This document shows positions 8,287 to 18,140 of a stretch of DNA of 64,000 nucleotides, piece after piece; position 1 is the first letter of the stretch, and each line of letters opens with the position of its first letter. The notes below the pieces were generated by a model. That model did no database searches. It was not told where the DNA came from and saw only the letters and a program-made list of their open reading frames with translations. Source of the stretch: Corynebacterium confusum (lineage in GTDB: Bacteria > Actinomycetota > Actinomycetes > Mycobacteriales > Mycobacteriaceae). A program made the position numbers and the translations under genes. The stretch lies in NCBI RefSeq assembly GCF_030408715.1, contig NZ_CP047202.1:1328294-1392293 (forward strand), read 5' to 3'.

Positions 8287-8538
8287 CTAACGGCGTCGGA
8301 TGCCGCCGAGGAGGAAGCCGGCGGGGCCGAAGGTGCCGATGACGGCGGTGATGATGGCCCAGAGCCACTTCGGGCCGCGGATCTTGCGGTTGGGCAGGTG
8401 GTAGAGGTAGTGCCACGCGGTCGCCTTGAGGACGCCGTCTAGGACGAGGGCGCCGATAACACCTTTCTGCTCGGCTGAAGAAAGCTGCGACCAGCGCTTG
8501 TTCAGGTCGCGCTGACACTTATCCCACGAACAGGACAT
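8287..8538 (-). CDS. Small membrane protein, PLDc_N-like
   Basis: This is an 83-residue protein with hydrophobic segments near VIGALVLDGVLKATAWHYLY and WLWAIITAVIGTFGPAGFLL. The motif RKIRGPKWLWAII followed by GPAGFLLGG resembles the phospholipase D nuclease N-terminal (PLDc_N) membrane module common in actinobacteria. The catalytic PLD part is absent, so no enzymatic role is implied. I chose ATG 8538 because AAAGGAG stands 6 nt upstream; a start at 8562 would include that site in the coding part. Single-gene transcript with its own terminator. Confidence 0.72.
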   Translation of the reverse strand: MSCSWDKCQRDLNKRWSQLSSAEQKGVIGALVLDGVLKATAWHYLYHLPNRKIRGPKWLWAIITAVIGTFGPAGFLLGGIRRR

Positions 8539-8724
8539 GGTTGACTCCTTTTCCTGCGTCACGGTAGGCGCAAAGTAGTGAAATGCTTTCCCCTATTTTA
8601 GTGTTTGCAATGGGGAGAATTCGGGGCTTTAGATGTTGCGTTAGCCACCTCCGGCTAGGGGGAAACAAGCACTCAGACCAACTTCTGGTCAACTCCATGC
8701 GACCTGGGGATTAATTTAGTGTGA

Positions 8725-8753
8725 CAATTTAGATAGGTCCATGAACTAAATTG
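8725..8753. repeat. AT-rich inverted repeat
   Basis: CAATTTAG (8725-8732) and CTAAATTG (8746-8753) are a perfect 8-bp inverted repeat with a 13-nt spacer. A further AATTTAG copy at about 8713 is direct to the first. The tract is AT-rich in a high-GC setting and sits just before the truncated Pit pseudogene. It could be an operator, or a scar of the deletion that removed the pit 5' end. Confidence 0.5.
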
Positions 8754-8815
8754 TTTAAATCTCCAGGCAGGAGTAAAGTTTCGGACCGTCCGCGACGCTT
8801 GGGCGCCGCAGATGC

Positions 8816-9404
8816 ACCGACACGGCCAACGCCATGGCTACCTCGATTGCCACGGGCGCGCTCAAGCCCTTTACCGCGGTAACCATCTCCGCGGCGCTCA
8901 ACCTGATGGGAGCGTTCCTCTCCGTTAACGTGGCCGCCACGGTGGCCAAGGGAATCGTCAACCTGGACTCCTATGACCTCTCCGGCGCGGGCACCGGTGC
9001 AGTGCCGGCCGACGGCCAGGCCCTACTGATGGTGGTCTTCACCGGCCTCATCGGCGGCATCCTGTGGAACCTGTTCACCTGGTTGCTGGGCATGCAGTCG
9101 AGCTCCTCCCCGCCCTGTTCGGCGGCCTGATTGGCGCGGCGTTTGCCGCCATGGGCTCCGGCGGCGTGGTGTGGTGTGGTCCTCCATCGCCGGCAAGATC
9201 ATCATCCCGACCAAGGTCAAGAACGAGCACTTCCGCCACGGCCAGATCGTCACCGCGTGCCTGGTTTCCCTGGCGCACGGTGCCGGTGACGCGCAGAAGA
9301 CGATGGGCGTTATCTTCTTGGCCCTGGTCGCCGCCGTCATCATCCTGGCCATCGTCTGGATTGCCCGCGACTCCATCACCCACTACTTCGGCATGGAGCT
9401 CTAA
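8816..9404 (+). pseudogene. pit: Remnant of a PiT-family inorganic phosphate transporter
   Basis: The sequence begins abruptly inside a PiT permease at TDTANAMATSIATGALKP, the family signature, so the first membrane segments are missing. Frame 2 runs through GGILWNLFTWLLGM to SSSS. An apparent 2-nt loss near 9110 then moves the reading to frame 1 (ALFGGLIGAAFAAMGSGG). A 5-bp GTGGT triplication at 9166-9180 moves it to frame 3 (SSIAGKIIIPT). That frame jumps straight to HGQIVTACLVSLAHG and AQKTMGVIFLAL, implying an internal deletion, and ends early at 9404. In SLAHG-A-GDAQKTM the usual Asn of the second signature is also changed. Clearly non-functional. Confidence 0.88.
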
Positions 9405-9556
9405 GGCGGCTTGTAAACACCGGTTCGTGATTCCAGACACATTACAAGTGACCAGAGGGTAAATTCCTAGTTACCTAGGGGTTGCTTTCGCAGTATGGGC
9501 GTCTTTCAATTGAGGCATCAACAAAGAGATGATCCGTATTCACGTGGAGGTGAATC

Positions 9557-9769
9557 ATGATGACCACAATGCGCATCATCCTGGATGGCATTGCTGATAC
9601 GTTCAAGGATTCTCTCACCGGTACCGGCGTGGATACCATTTCCGCTACCCCGGTCGACGCCGCGGTAGCAGAATACTTGGTCGAGGCCGACTCGACCCCG
9701 GCGAGCACCAAGGAGGCCGCAGCGGCCTTCGAAGCTATCGCCGGCCACGCCCCGATACCGACGAGATGA
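9557..9769 (+). CDS. Small hypothetical protein, probably frameshifted at its 3' end
   Basis: This is a 70-residue frame starting MMTTMRIILDGIADTF, with a strong GGAGGTGA ribosome site just before ATG 9557. The sequence is acidic and soluble, with AAAAFEAIAGH near its end. After about 9757 the codon pattern continues better in another frame, reading DTDEMIQLEAFLLSFG to a TAG at 9802-9804. A one-base slip near CCCCG (9752-9756) would restore one protein of about 81 residues. It may be a former partner of the adjacent decayed pit gene. I do not recognise the family. Confidence 0.5.
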   Translation: MMTTMRIILDGIADTFKDSLTGTGVDTISATPVDAAVAEYLVEADSTPASTKEAAAAFEAIAGHAPIPTR

Positions 9770-9828
9770 TTCAGCTCGAAGCATTCCTGCTGAGCTTCGG
9801 TTAGCTGCGCTAACGCTAACCCATACCT

Positions 9829-9876
9829 AAAAGCACCGCCGCGGCTGCCTTCCTGGCACCCCGCGGCGGTGCTTTT
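9829..9876. terminator. Bidirectional terminator, AAAAGCACCGCC type
   Basis: AAAAGCACCGCCGCGG (9829-9844) pairs perfectly with CCGCGGCGGTGCTTTT (9861-9876), with a 16-nt loop. A-run and T-run on both sides serve both strands, so it can end the decayed plus-strand region and the minus-strand ABC-F gene. The core is shared with the terminator at 32093-32135. Confidence 0.88.
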
Positions 9877-9947
9877 GTCTCGAACTTCCCCGCTACTATC
9901 CCGCCGCCTGGGCACACGGCCGGCAGGCAGCGCAGGCGGTGTGGCGT

Positions 9948-11579
9948 TTAGGCCAGCTCGACGATCTCCATGTACTCGTCCGACCAGAGGTCCTCGTCGC
10001 CGTCGGGCATGATGATGACGCGCTCGGGTTCGAGGGCCTTGACCGCGCCCGGGTCGTGCGTCACGAGGACGACGGCGCCGGTGTAGGTGCGCAGCGCGTC
10101 CAGGACCTGTTCGCGGGAGATCGGGTCCAGGTTGTTGGTCGGCTCGTCCAGTAGCAGGACGTTGGCACGCGAGGAGACCAGCGTGGCCAGCGCCAGGCGG
10201 GTCTTCTCACCGCCCGAGAGCGTGCCGGCGGGTTGCTCCAGCTTGTCACCGGAGAACATGAACGCGCCCAGCAGGCCGCGCAGGTCCTGCTGGCCGGCCT
10301 CCGGGCAGGCCTCGATGGTGTTTTCCCACACGGTCTTATCTCCGTCGATGGTGTCGTGCTCCTGGGCGAAGTAGCCGATGCGCAGGCCGTGGCCGCTGAC
10401 GATGCCGCCCTCTCCGTCGGTGCGCTCCACCCCGGCGAGCAGCTTGAGCAAGGTGGTCTTGCCCGCGCCGTTGGTACCCAGCACCACCACGCGGGAGCCC
10501 TTGTCGATGGCCAAGTCCACGCCCGCGAAGACCTCCAGGGAGCCGTACATCTTGGTCAGCCCCTTGGCGTTCATCGGGGTCTTGCCGCAGGGCGCGGGCT
10601 CCGGGAACTTGATGCTGGCGAACTTATCGCTCACGCGCACCTCGTCCAGCTCGTTCATCATGCGATCGGCGCGGGCGAGCATCTGCTTCGCGGCCGCGGC
10701 CTTCGTCGCCTTCGCGCCCAGCTTCGCGGCCTGCTTGTGCAGCGCGGCGGCCTTCTTCTCCGCATTGGCGCGCTCGCGACGCCGGCGGGCCTCGTCGGTA
10801 GCGCGGGCGTCGAGGTACTTCTTGTACCCCATGTTGTAAACATCGGCCTCCGCGCGGACCGCGTCCAAAAACCAGATCTTGTTGCAGACGGCATCAAGAA
10901 GCTCCACGTCGTGGGATATCATGATGAGGCCGCCCTCGTGCTTAGCCAGGAAACCGCGCAACCAGGTAATCGAGTCCGCGTCCAGGTGGTTGGTGGGCTC
11001 GTCCAGCAGCAGGGTCGTGTTCGACTTGCCCGCGCCCGCGGTGGCGGAGAAAAGAATCTGAGCCAGCTCCACGCGGCGGCGCTGGCCGCCCGACAGGGTC
11101 TTGAGCTGCTGGTCCAGCACGCGCTGCGGCAGGCCCAGGTTGTCGCAGATTTGGGCGCACTCGGCCGCGGCCTCGTAGCCGCCCAGCGCCTGGTAGCGCT
11201 CCTCCAGGCGCGAGAACTTCGCGATCGCCTTGTCGCGCTTGTTATCGTCCTCGGTGTTTTCCATGATGTGCTGCTGCTTTTCCATGGAACGCTGGATTTC
11301 ATCCAGGCCGCGGGCAGAGAGCACGCGGTTGCGGGCGGACTGCTCGATGTTGCCCTCGCGGGAGTCCTGCGGCAGGTAGCCGATGGGCCCAGAGGTGGTC
11401 ACCGAACCGCCATAGGGCTCCGTCTCCCCCGACAAAATGCGCATCGTGGTGGTCTTTCCTGCACCATTGCGTCCGATGAGCCCGATGCGGTCCCCCGGCT
11501 GGACGCGCAGGTGCTGCCCCGGGGCGTTGAGCAAAGTGCGAGCGCCGACGCGAACTTCCAAGTCATTGGTAACAATCAC
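9948..11579 (-). CDS. ABC-F family ATPase
   Basis: This 543-residue soluble protein has two ABC domains and no membrane segments, the ABC-F architecture of ribosome-associated translation factors. Domain 1 has GRNGAGKT (36-43), LSGGQRRRVELAQ and LLLDEPTNHLD. The linker is lysine- and alanine-rich with ADRMMNELDEVR, as in the interdomain linker that reaches into the ribosome. Domain 2 has GTNGAGKTTLLKLL, LSGGEKTRLALA and LLLDEPTNNLDP. GTG 11579 begins MIVTNDLEV, the usual family start. Position beside the suf operon matches Rv1473 of M. tuberculosis. Whether it protects against an antibiotic or acts in normal translation cannot be told. Confidence 0.92.
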   Translation of the reverse strand: MIVTNDLEVRVGARTLLNAPGQHLRVQPGDRIGLIGRNGAGKTTTMRILSGETEPYGGSVTTSGPIGYLPQDSREGNIEQSARNRVLSARGLDEIQRSMEKQQHIMENTEDDNKRDKAIAKFSRLEERYQALGGYEAAAECAQICDNLGLPQRVLDQQLKTLSGGQRRRVELAQILFSATAGAGKSNTTLLLDEPTNHLDADSITWLRGFLAKHEGGLIMISHDVELLDAVCNKIWFLDAVRAEADVYNMGYKKYLDARATDEARRRRERANAEKKAAALHKQAAKLGAKATKAAAAKQMLARADRMMNELDEVRVSDKFASIKFPEPAPCGKTPMNAKGLTKMYGSLEVFAGVDLAIDKGSRVVVLGTNGAGKTTLLKLLAGVERTDGEGGIVSGHGLRIGYFAQEHDTIDGDKTVWENTIEACPEAGQQDLRGLLGAFMFSGDKLEQPAGTLSGGEKTRLALATLVSSRANVLLLDEPTNNLDPISREQVLDALRTYTGAVVLVTHDPGAVKALEPERVIIMPDGDEDLWSDEYMEIVELA

Positions 11580-11613
11580 AACCCGCTAGTTTATCAACTT
11601 CCGCGCAGCGCAA

Positions 11614-11648
11614 AGCCAGGCCCCCTAGACGAGCCAAGGAGCCTGGCT
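11614..11648 (-). terminator. Probable terminator of the suf operon
   Basis: AGCCAGGC (11614-11621) and GCCTGGCT (11641-11648) form an 8-bp stem. On the minus strand it ends GCCTGGCTTTG, with only a short T-run. It lies 23 bp past the sufT stop and ahead of the ABC-F gene. Confidence 0.5.
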
Positions 11649-11671
11649 AAGTGTGAAAAACGAAGTCGAGC

Positions 11672-12079
11672 CTAGACGGCGAACCCGAGGGCTTGGAGCT
11701 GTTCGCGCCCCTCCTCGGTGATCATGTTCGGACCCCACGGCGGCATCCAGACCCAGTTGATTTCCAACTGGTCGGCTACCTTGTTGCCCACGACCGCCTG
11801 TTCGGCCTGTTCGGCGATGATGTCGGTCAACGGGCACGCCGGAGAGGTCAGCGTCATGTTAACGACGGCCTTTTCCTTGCCCTCGTTTTCTTCCATCCAG
11901 ATCTCGTAGACCAAGCCGAGGTCGACGACGTTGATGCCGAGCTCAGGGTCGATGACGTCACGGAGGAACTCAGCGACGTCGTAGGCCTTCGCGATCTGCT
12001 CCTCGGTCTGCTCGGGGCGCTCGCGGCCCCCTTCGAAGCTCGAAGACTCGTTCTGGTACGGGTCAGTGGGCTGGGTCAT
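11672..12079 (-). CDS. sufT: SUF system Fe-S cluster assembly factor SufT (DUF59/MIP18 type)
   Basis: This 135-residue protein helps mature Fe-S proteins. The first 35 residues are polar. The DUF59 domain follows with DVIDPELGINVVDLGLVYEI, VNMTLTSPACPLTDII (the conserved Cys in TSPACP) and WMPPWGPNMITEEGREQL. ATG 12079 overlaps the sufU stop as TAATG, so translation is coupled; the frame is open further upstream within sufU but that part is unrelated. It is the last gene of the suf operon, the order known from Rv1466. Confidence 0.93.
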   Translation of the reverse strand: MTQPTDPYQNESSSFEGGRERPEQTEEQIAKAYDVAEFLRDVIDPELGINVVDLGLVYEIWMEENEGKEKAVVNMTLTSPACPLTDIIAEQAEQAVVGNKVADQLEINWVWMPPWGPNMITEEGREQLQALGFAV

Positions 12080-12528
12080 TAGTGCTCCAATTCGTTGAGT
12101 GCGTCGCCTGCGGCGGCTTGGAATGCCTTCCAGCCTAGCAACGCGCATTTGACTCGGGCTGGGTACTGGGAAACCCCGGCGAAGGCCACGCCGTCACCGA
12201 TGATTTCGTCGTCTCCCTCTTCCTTGCCGCGCGAGGTCACCATCTTCTCGAACTCGGCGAGCTTCTGGTTAGCCACCTCCAGCGGCTGGCCCACGATCTC
12301 CTCGGCCATGACCGAGGTCGAGGCCTGCGAAATCGAGCACCCTTCCGCGTCGTAGGAAATGTCCTCCACGGTCTTGCCGTCCTCGGACAGCTTGACGCGC
12401 AAGGTCAGCTCGTCGCCACAGGACGGGTTCACGTGGTGAACCTCGGCCTGGTGGCCCTCCCGTAGGCCCTTGTACTGCGGGTTCTTGTAGTGATCCAGGA
12501 TCACCTCTTGGTACATCGAATCCAGCAT
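12079..12528 (-). CDS. sufU: SufU, zinc-dependent sulfurtransferase of the SUF system
   Basis: SufU takes sulfur from the SufS persulfide and hands it to the SufBCD scaffold. This 149-residue protein holds the expected ligands: Cys37 and Asp39 in NPSCGDEL, Cys64 in AEGCSISQAS, and Cys128 in RVKCALLGW. The 18-20 residue insertion that separates SufU from IscU is present before the last cysteine (GKEEGDDEIIGDGVAF). Its ATG is immediately next to the sufS stop, and its own stop overlaps sufT. Confidence 0.95.
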   Translation of the reverse strand: MLDSMYQEVILDHYKNPQYKGLREGHQAEVHHVNPSCGDELTLRVKLSEDGKTVEDISYDAEGCSISQASTSVMAEEIVGQPLEVANQKLAEFEKMVTSRGKEEGDDEIIGDGVAFAGVSQYPARVKCALLGWKAFQAAAGDALNELEH

Positions 12529-14543
<2,015 letters not shown>

Positions 14544-14585
14544 AGCGATTTAATCTTTCTGTTGCGTGGGTTTCAGCGGGGGGCG

Positions 14586-15752
14586 CTAGGCGTTGATCTT
14601 CGCTAGCTCGTCAGAAACACGGTTTTCCAGCTCTTCGCGCAGGGACTCGACCGGAATGCGGTTGATGACCTCGTTGAAGAAGCCGCGGATGATGAGCCGG
14701 CGGGCCTCGGCCTCCGGGATACCGCGGGACATGAGGTAGAACAGCTCCAAGTCATCGAAGCGGCCGACGGTAGCAGCGTGGCCGGCGCCCGTGATCTCGC
14801 CGGTCTCGATCTCCAGGTTCGGGATCGCGTCGGCGCGCGCGCCGTCGGTCAGGATGAGGTTGTTGTTCGTCTCATAGGTGTCGGTGCCCTGCGCGTCGGC
14901 GCGGATGAGCACGTCGCCCACCCAGCAGGTGCGGGACTCGGCCTTCTTGTCGCCCTGCAGAGCGCCCTTGTAGAGCACGCGGGAGCGGCAGTTCGGCACG
15001 GAGTGGTCAACCAGCATGCGGTTTTCGAAGTACTGGCCGGAGTCCGCGAAGTAGACGCCGAGCAGCTCGGCGTCGGCGCCCGGGGCGCTGAAGGTCACGC
15101 GCGGGACGATGCGTACGATCTCGCCGCCGAAAATGGCGGAGTTGTGGCGCAGGGTGGCGTCGCGGCCCATCTTGATTGCCTGGTGCGACAGGTGCACGGC
15201 GTCGTTGTCCCAGTCGGCGTCGACGATGACCGTGACGTGGGCGCCGTCGCCGATGACGAACTCGACGTTGTCAGCGTGGGTGCCGGAGCCCTCGTACTTG
15301 AGCACGACGGTGGCCTCGGCGTGGTGGCCGACCTCGATGGAGGTGGCGCCGAAGCTGGTGAGGCCGTGGCCGCGGCCGGTAATTGTCACAACGGTCGGCT
15401 CCTCCAGCCGGGCCTCCGGCTCGATGGTGACGATCTGCGCCTCCGGCATGGAGGTCCACGCCTGGGCTGCCACGCGGTCGGTGGGCTTACCCGCCCGACC
15501 CAGCCGCTCGTCGGTGGGAGCGACCGTCTCGGTGCGGACCTCTTCCGGACCGGTGACCTTCACGTCCTGGGCTACGGCCTCAGCAAACTCGCCGTTGTGC
15601 AGGCCGCGGATGTTGCGCAGGGAGATAAAACGCCACACCTCGTCGCGCCCCTTCGGGATGTCGAAGTCCGCCACGTCGAAGGAACCGAAGAGATCACCCT
15701 TGGTGACCTGGTTCGGGTTCTTACGAGCAGAAAATTCGTTTGAGTTCACCAT
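14586..15752 (-). CDS. sufD: SufD, Fe-S assembly scaffold subunit
   Basis: This 388-residue beta-helix protein forms the scaffold with SufB. The N-terminal helical part contains RDEVWRFISLRNIRGL. The C-terminal conserved segment GAGHAATVGRFDDLELFYL is followed by SRGIPEAEARRLIIRGFFNE, shared by SufB and SufD. A histidine in GAGHAAT corresponds to the residue implicated in clusters bound at the SufB-SufD interface. It begins 5 bp after the sufB stop. Confidence 0.96.
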   Translation of the reverse strand: MVNSNEFSARKNPNQVTKGDLFGSFDVADFDIPKGRDEVWRFISLRNIRGLHNGEFAEAVAQDVKVTGPEEVRTETVAPTDERLGRAGKPTDRVAAQAWTSMPEAQIVTIEPEARLEEPTVVTITGRGHGLTSFGATSIEVGHHAEATVVLKYEGSGTHADNVEFVIGDGAHVTVIVDADWDNDAVHLSHQAIKMGRDATLRHNSAIFGGEIVRIVPRVTFSAPGADAELLGVYFADSGQYFENRMLVDHSVPNCRSRVLYKGALQGDKKAESRTCWVGDVLIRADAQGTDTYETNNNLILTDGARADAIPNLEIETGEITGAGHAATVGRFDDLELFYLMSRGIPEAEARRLIIRGFFNEVINRIPVESLREELENRVSDELAKINA

Positions 15753-15757
15753 CGGGA

Positions 15758-17203
15758 CTAGCCCACCGATCCTTCCATCTGTAGCTCGATGAGGCGGTTG
15801 AGCTCTAGGGCGTACTCCATCGGGAGCTCCTTGGCGATAGGCTCAACGAAACCGCGCACGATCATTGCCATTGCTTCTTCTTCCGCGATGCCACGCGACA
15901 TCAGGTAGAACAACTGCTCCTCCGACACCTGCGAGACGGTCGCCTCGTGGCCCAAGGTCACGTGGTCGTTGCGGATGTCGTTGTAGGGGTATGTGTCCGA
16001 ACGCGAGATGCTGTCTACCAGCAGGGCGTCGCACTCCACGTTGGAGGTCGAGTGGTGCGCGTCCTGGTTGACCTGCACTAGGCCGCGGTAGGCCGCGCGC
16101 CCGCCGGCGCGGGCGACGGACTTGGACACGATGTTCGAGGAAGTGTGCGGCGCCATGTGCGTCATTTTCGCGCCGGTGTCCTGGAGCTGCTCCTCGCCGG
16201 CGAAGGCGACGGAGAGCACCTCACCGCGGGCGTGCTCGCCGGTCAGCCAGACGGCCGGGTACTTCATGGTCACCTTGGAGCCAATGTTGCCGTCGACCCA
16301 CTCCATGGTCGCGCCCTCTTCACACTTGGTGCGCTTGGTCACCAGGTTGTAGACGTTGTTCGACCAGTTCTGGATGGTCGTGTAACGGCAACGGCCGCCC
16401 TTCTTGACGATAATCTCCACGACGGCGGAGTGCAGGGAGTCCGACTTGTAAATCGGCGCGGTGCAGCCCTCGACGTAGTGCACGTAAGCGTCCTCATCGA
16501 CGATGATGAGGGTGCGCTCGAACTGCCCCATGTTTTCCGTGTTGATACGGAAATATGCCTGCAGAGGGATGTCCACGTGGACTCCCGGCGGAACGTAGAT
16601 GAAGGAGCCGCCGGACCAGACGGCGGAGTTCAGCGAGGAGAACTTGTTGTCGCCGGCCGGGATGACCGTGCCGAAGTATTCCTTGAACAGCTCCTCGTGC
16701 TCGCGCAGGGCGGTGTCGGTGTCGACGAAGATAACGCCCTGGCGCTCCAGATCCTCGCGGATCTGGTGGTAGACCACCTCGGACTCGTACTGGGCGGCGA
16801 CGCCAGCCACCAGACGCTGCTTTTCGGCGTCCGGGATACCCAGCTTGTCGTAGGTTTCCTTAATGTCGGCGGGCAGATCGTCCCAGGTCTGGGCCTGCTC
16901 CTCGGTCGACTTGACGTAGTACTTGATGTTGTCGAAGTCGATCCCGGACAAATCCGGGCCCCAGGTGGGAATCGGCTTCTTCTCGAAGATGTTGAGGGCC
17001 TTGAGCCGCTGGTTGAGCATCCACTCGGGCTCGTTCTTCTGACGCGAGATGTCACGAACGACCTCCTCGCTCAGCCCACGTCGTGCCGATGCACCGGCCA
17101 CGTCCGAGTCGTGCCAGCCATATTCGTACGCACCGATCGACTCGATGATTTCATCATCGGTCATCTTGGCCTCGATACCCGGCGCAGATTGTGCCTGAGT
17201 CAT
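15758..17203 (-). CDS. sufB: SufB, Fe-S assembly scaffold subunit
   Basis: This 481-residue core scaffold is where the nascent Fe-S cluster is built. The order of conserved segments is [66 protein letters not shown] (with the conserved Cys) and [19 protein letters not shown]. There is no intein, unlike in some mycobacteria. I chose ATG 17203 because AAAGGAG lies just upstream; the 17221 start would place that site inside the gene. It is the second gene of the operon after sufR. Confidence 0.97.
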   Translation of the reverse strand: MTQAQSAPGIEAKMTDDEIIESIGAYEYGWHDSDVAGASARRGLSEEVVRDISRQKNEPEWMLNQRLKALNIFEKKPIPTWGPDLSGIDFDNIKYYVKSTEEQAQTWDDLPADIKETYDKLGIPDAEKQRLVAGVAAQYESEVVYHQIREDLERQGVIFVDTDTALREHEELFKEYFGTVIPAGDNKFSSLNSAVWSGGSFIYVPPGVHVDIPLQAYFRINTENMGQFERTLIIVDEDAYVHYVEGCTAPIYKSDSLHSAVVEIIVKKGGRCRYTTIQNWSNNVYNLVTKRTKCEEGATMEWVDGNIGSKVTMKYPAVWLTGEHARGEVLSVAFAGEEQLQDTGAKMTHMAPHTSSNIVSKSVARAGGRAAYRGLVQVNQDAHHSTSNVECDALLVDSISRSDTYPYNDIRNDHVTLGHEATVSQVSEEQLFYLMSRGIAEEEAMAMIVRGFVEPIAKELPMEYALELNRLIELQMEGSVG

Positions 17204-17233
17204 GACCCGCTCCTTTCTCACTGCGTGTGAAGA

Positions 17234-17953
17234 TTAGTTGCGTCGTTTAAAAATTGGTGTCAAGGGGATGTTAGTCGTGCAGATCCCGTGACCGTCCGCG
17301 ATGGAGGCCAAAGGCTGCACGTGCTTGCCTAACAGGGCGGAAAAGACCTCCTGCTCCGCTTCACACAACTCGGGGTGCTCCGCTGCCACGTGAGCCACGG
17401 GGCAATGGTGCTGACAAATCTGCACTCCGTGCCCCGCGCTGGTCACGGTGGCGGCGTAACCGTGGTCGTCCAAGGCCGCGGCGAGCTCCGCCGCGATCTC
17501 TTCCACGGATTCGCCCTCCTGGACCAAGGGTTCCACGTCCGCCAGCAGCCGCTCCATGCGGGCTTTCGCAAATTGCTTGACGGCCGCGGAGCCGCCGACT
17601 TCCCGAAGGGCAGTCAGCGCCTCGGAGGCGAGTTCGTCGTAGGCGTGCCCGAACTGGGCCCGCCCCTTGTCGGTGAGGCGGAAATGTTTGGCGGGGCGCC
17701 CGCGCCCGGCCGGTTCCCCGTACTTGGGGTGCGGCCGGCGGTGGACCACCTCCGTCAAATCCTCTTCCACCAGGATGTCTAGATGGCGTCGCACGCCCGC
17801 GGCGGAAAGCCCCAGGCGCTTTCCCAGGTACGAAGCGGTGACCGGACCGTCCTTGAGTAGCAGAAGCATGACTTGGCGTCGGGTATCCCCCTCCGTGGAG
17901 CGGGACTCCTTTGCCCGGCTAGCCGCCGCGGCAGCTCGCGCCTTCTCAGTCAT
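17234..17953 (-). CDS. sufR: SufR, Fe-S-sensing transcriptional repressor
   Basis: This 239-residue repressor is expected to control the suf operon from its own promoter. The winged-helix region includes PVTASYLGKRLGLSAAGVRRHLDIL and ends near GRGRPAKHFRLTDKGRAQF. The C-terminal half has the cluster ligands: C180, C184, C197 and C225, in VQICQHHCPVAH, HPELCEAEQEVF and GHGICTTNIPL. I chose ATG 17953, which has AAGGAGGTG six bases upstream. The gene is first in the operon, so it is probably autoregulated, consistent with the palindrome upstream. Confidence 0.94.
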   Translation of the reverse strand: MTEKARAAAAASRAKESRSTEGDTRRQVMLLLLKDGPVTASYLGKRLGLSAAGVRRHLDILVEEDLTEVVHRRPHPKYGEPAGRGRPAKHFRLTDKGRAQFGHAYDELASEALTALREVGGSAAVKQFAKARMERLLADVEPLVQEGESVEEIAAELAAALDDHGYAATVTSAGHGVQICQHHCPVAHVAAEHPELCEAEQEVFSALLGKHVQPLASIADGHGICTTNIPLTPIFKRRN

Positions 17954-18014
17954 GTCTTCCACCTCCTTGCACACTCGCCGTGCACGTTCACAAGTCGTAT
18001 CCGAGTCAGCCCCG

Positions 18015-18052
18015 ACGATACCCGGGCTAACACTTTAGACAACACTAGTGTT
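18015..18052 (-). promoter_or_regulatory. Candidate sufR promoter with overlapping palindromic operator
   Basis: On the minus strand TTGTCT (18037-18042) and TATCGT (18015-18020) are spaced by 16 bp and read toward sufR. The perfect palindrome AACACTAGTGTT (18041-18052) overlaps the upstream edge of the -35 box, where a repressor would block polymerase. SufR itself is the natural candidate. The promoter boxes are matched by eye. Confidence 0.55.
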
Positions 18053-18140
18053 CCCTAATTCATTCCCGAATGCCACCAACGCAGGTTATCGGCGTGCCGC
18101 CCGCGGGCCCCCGCGGGTGGAGTGCGTAAAGTAGACGCCG

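Noticed and set aside
8539..9900. Insertion sequence or prophage remnant around the pit pseudogene
   Set aside because: No transposase or integrase fragment, no terminal inverted repeats and no target duplication were seen; only the small AT-rich palindrome is present.
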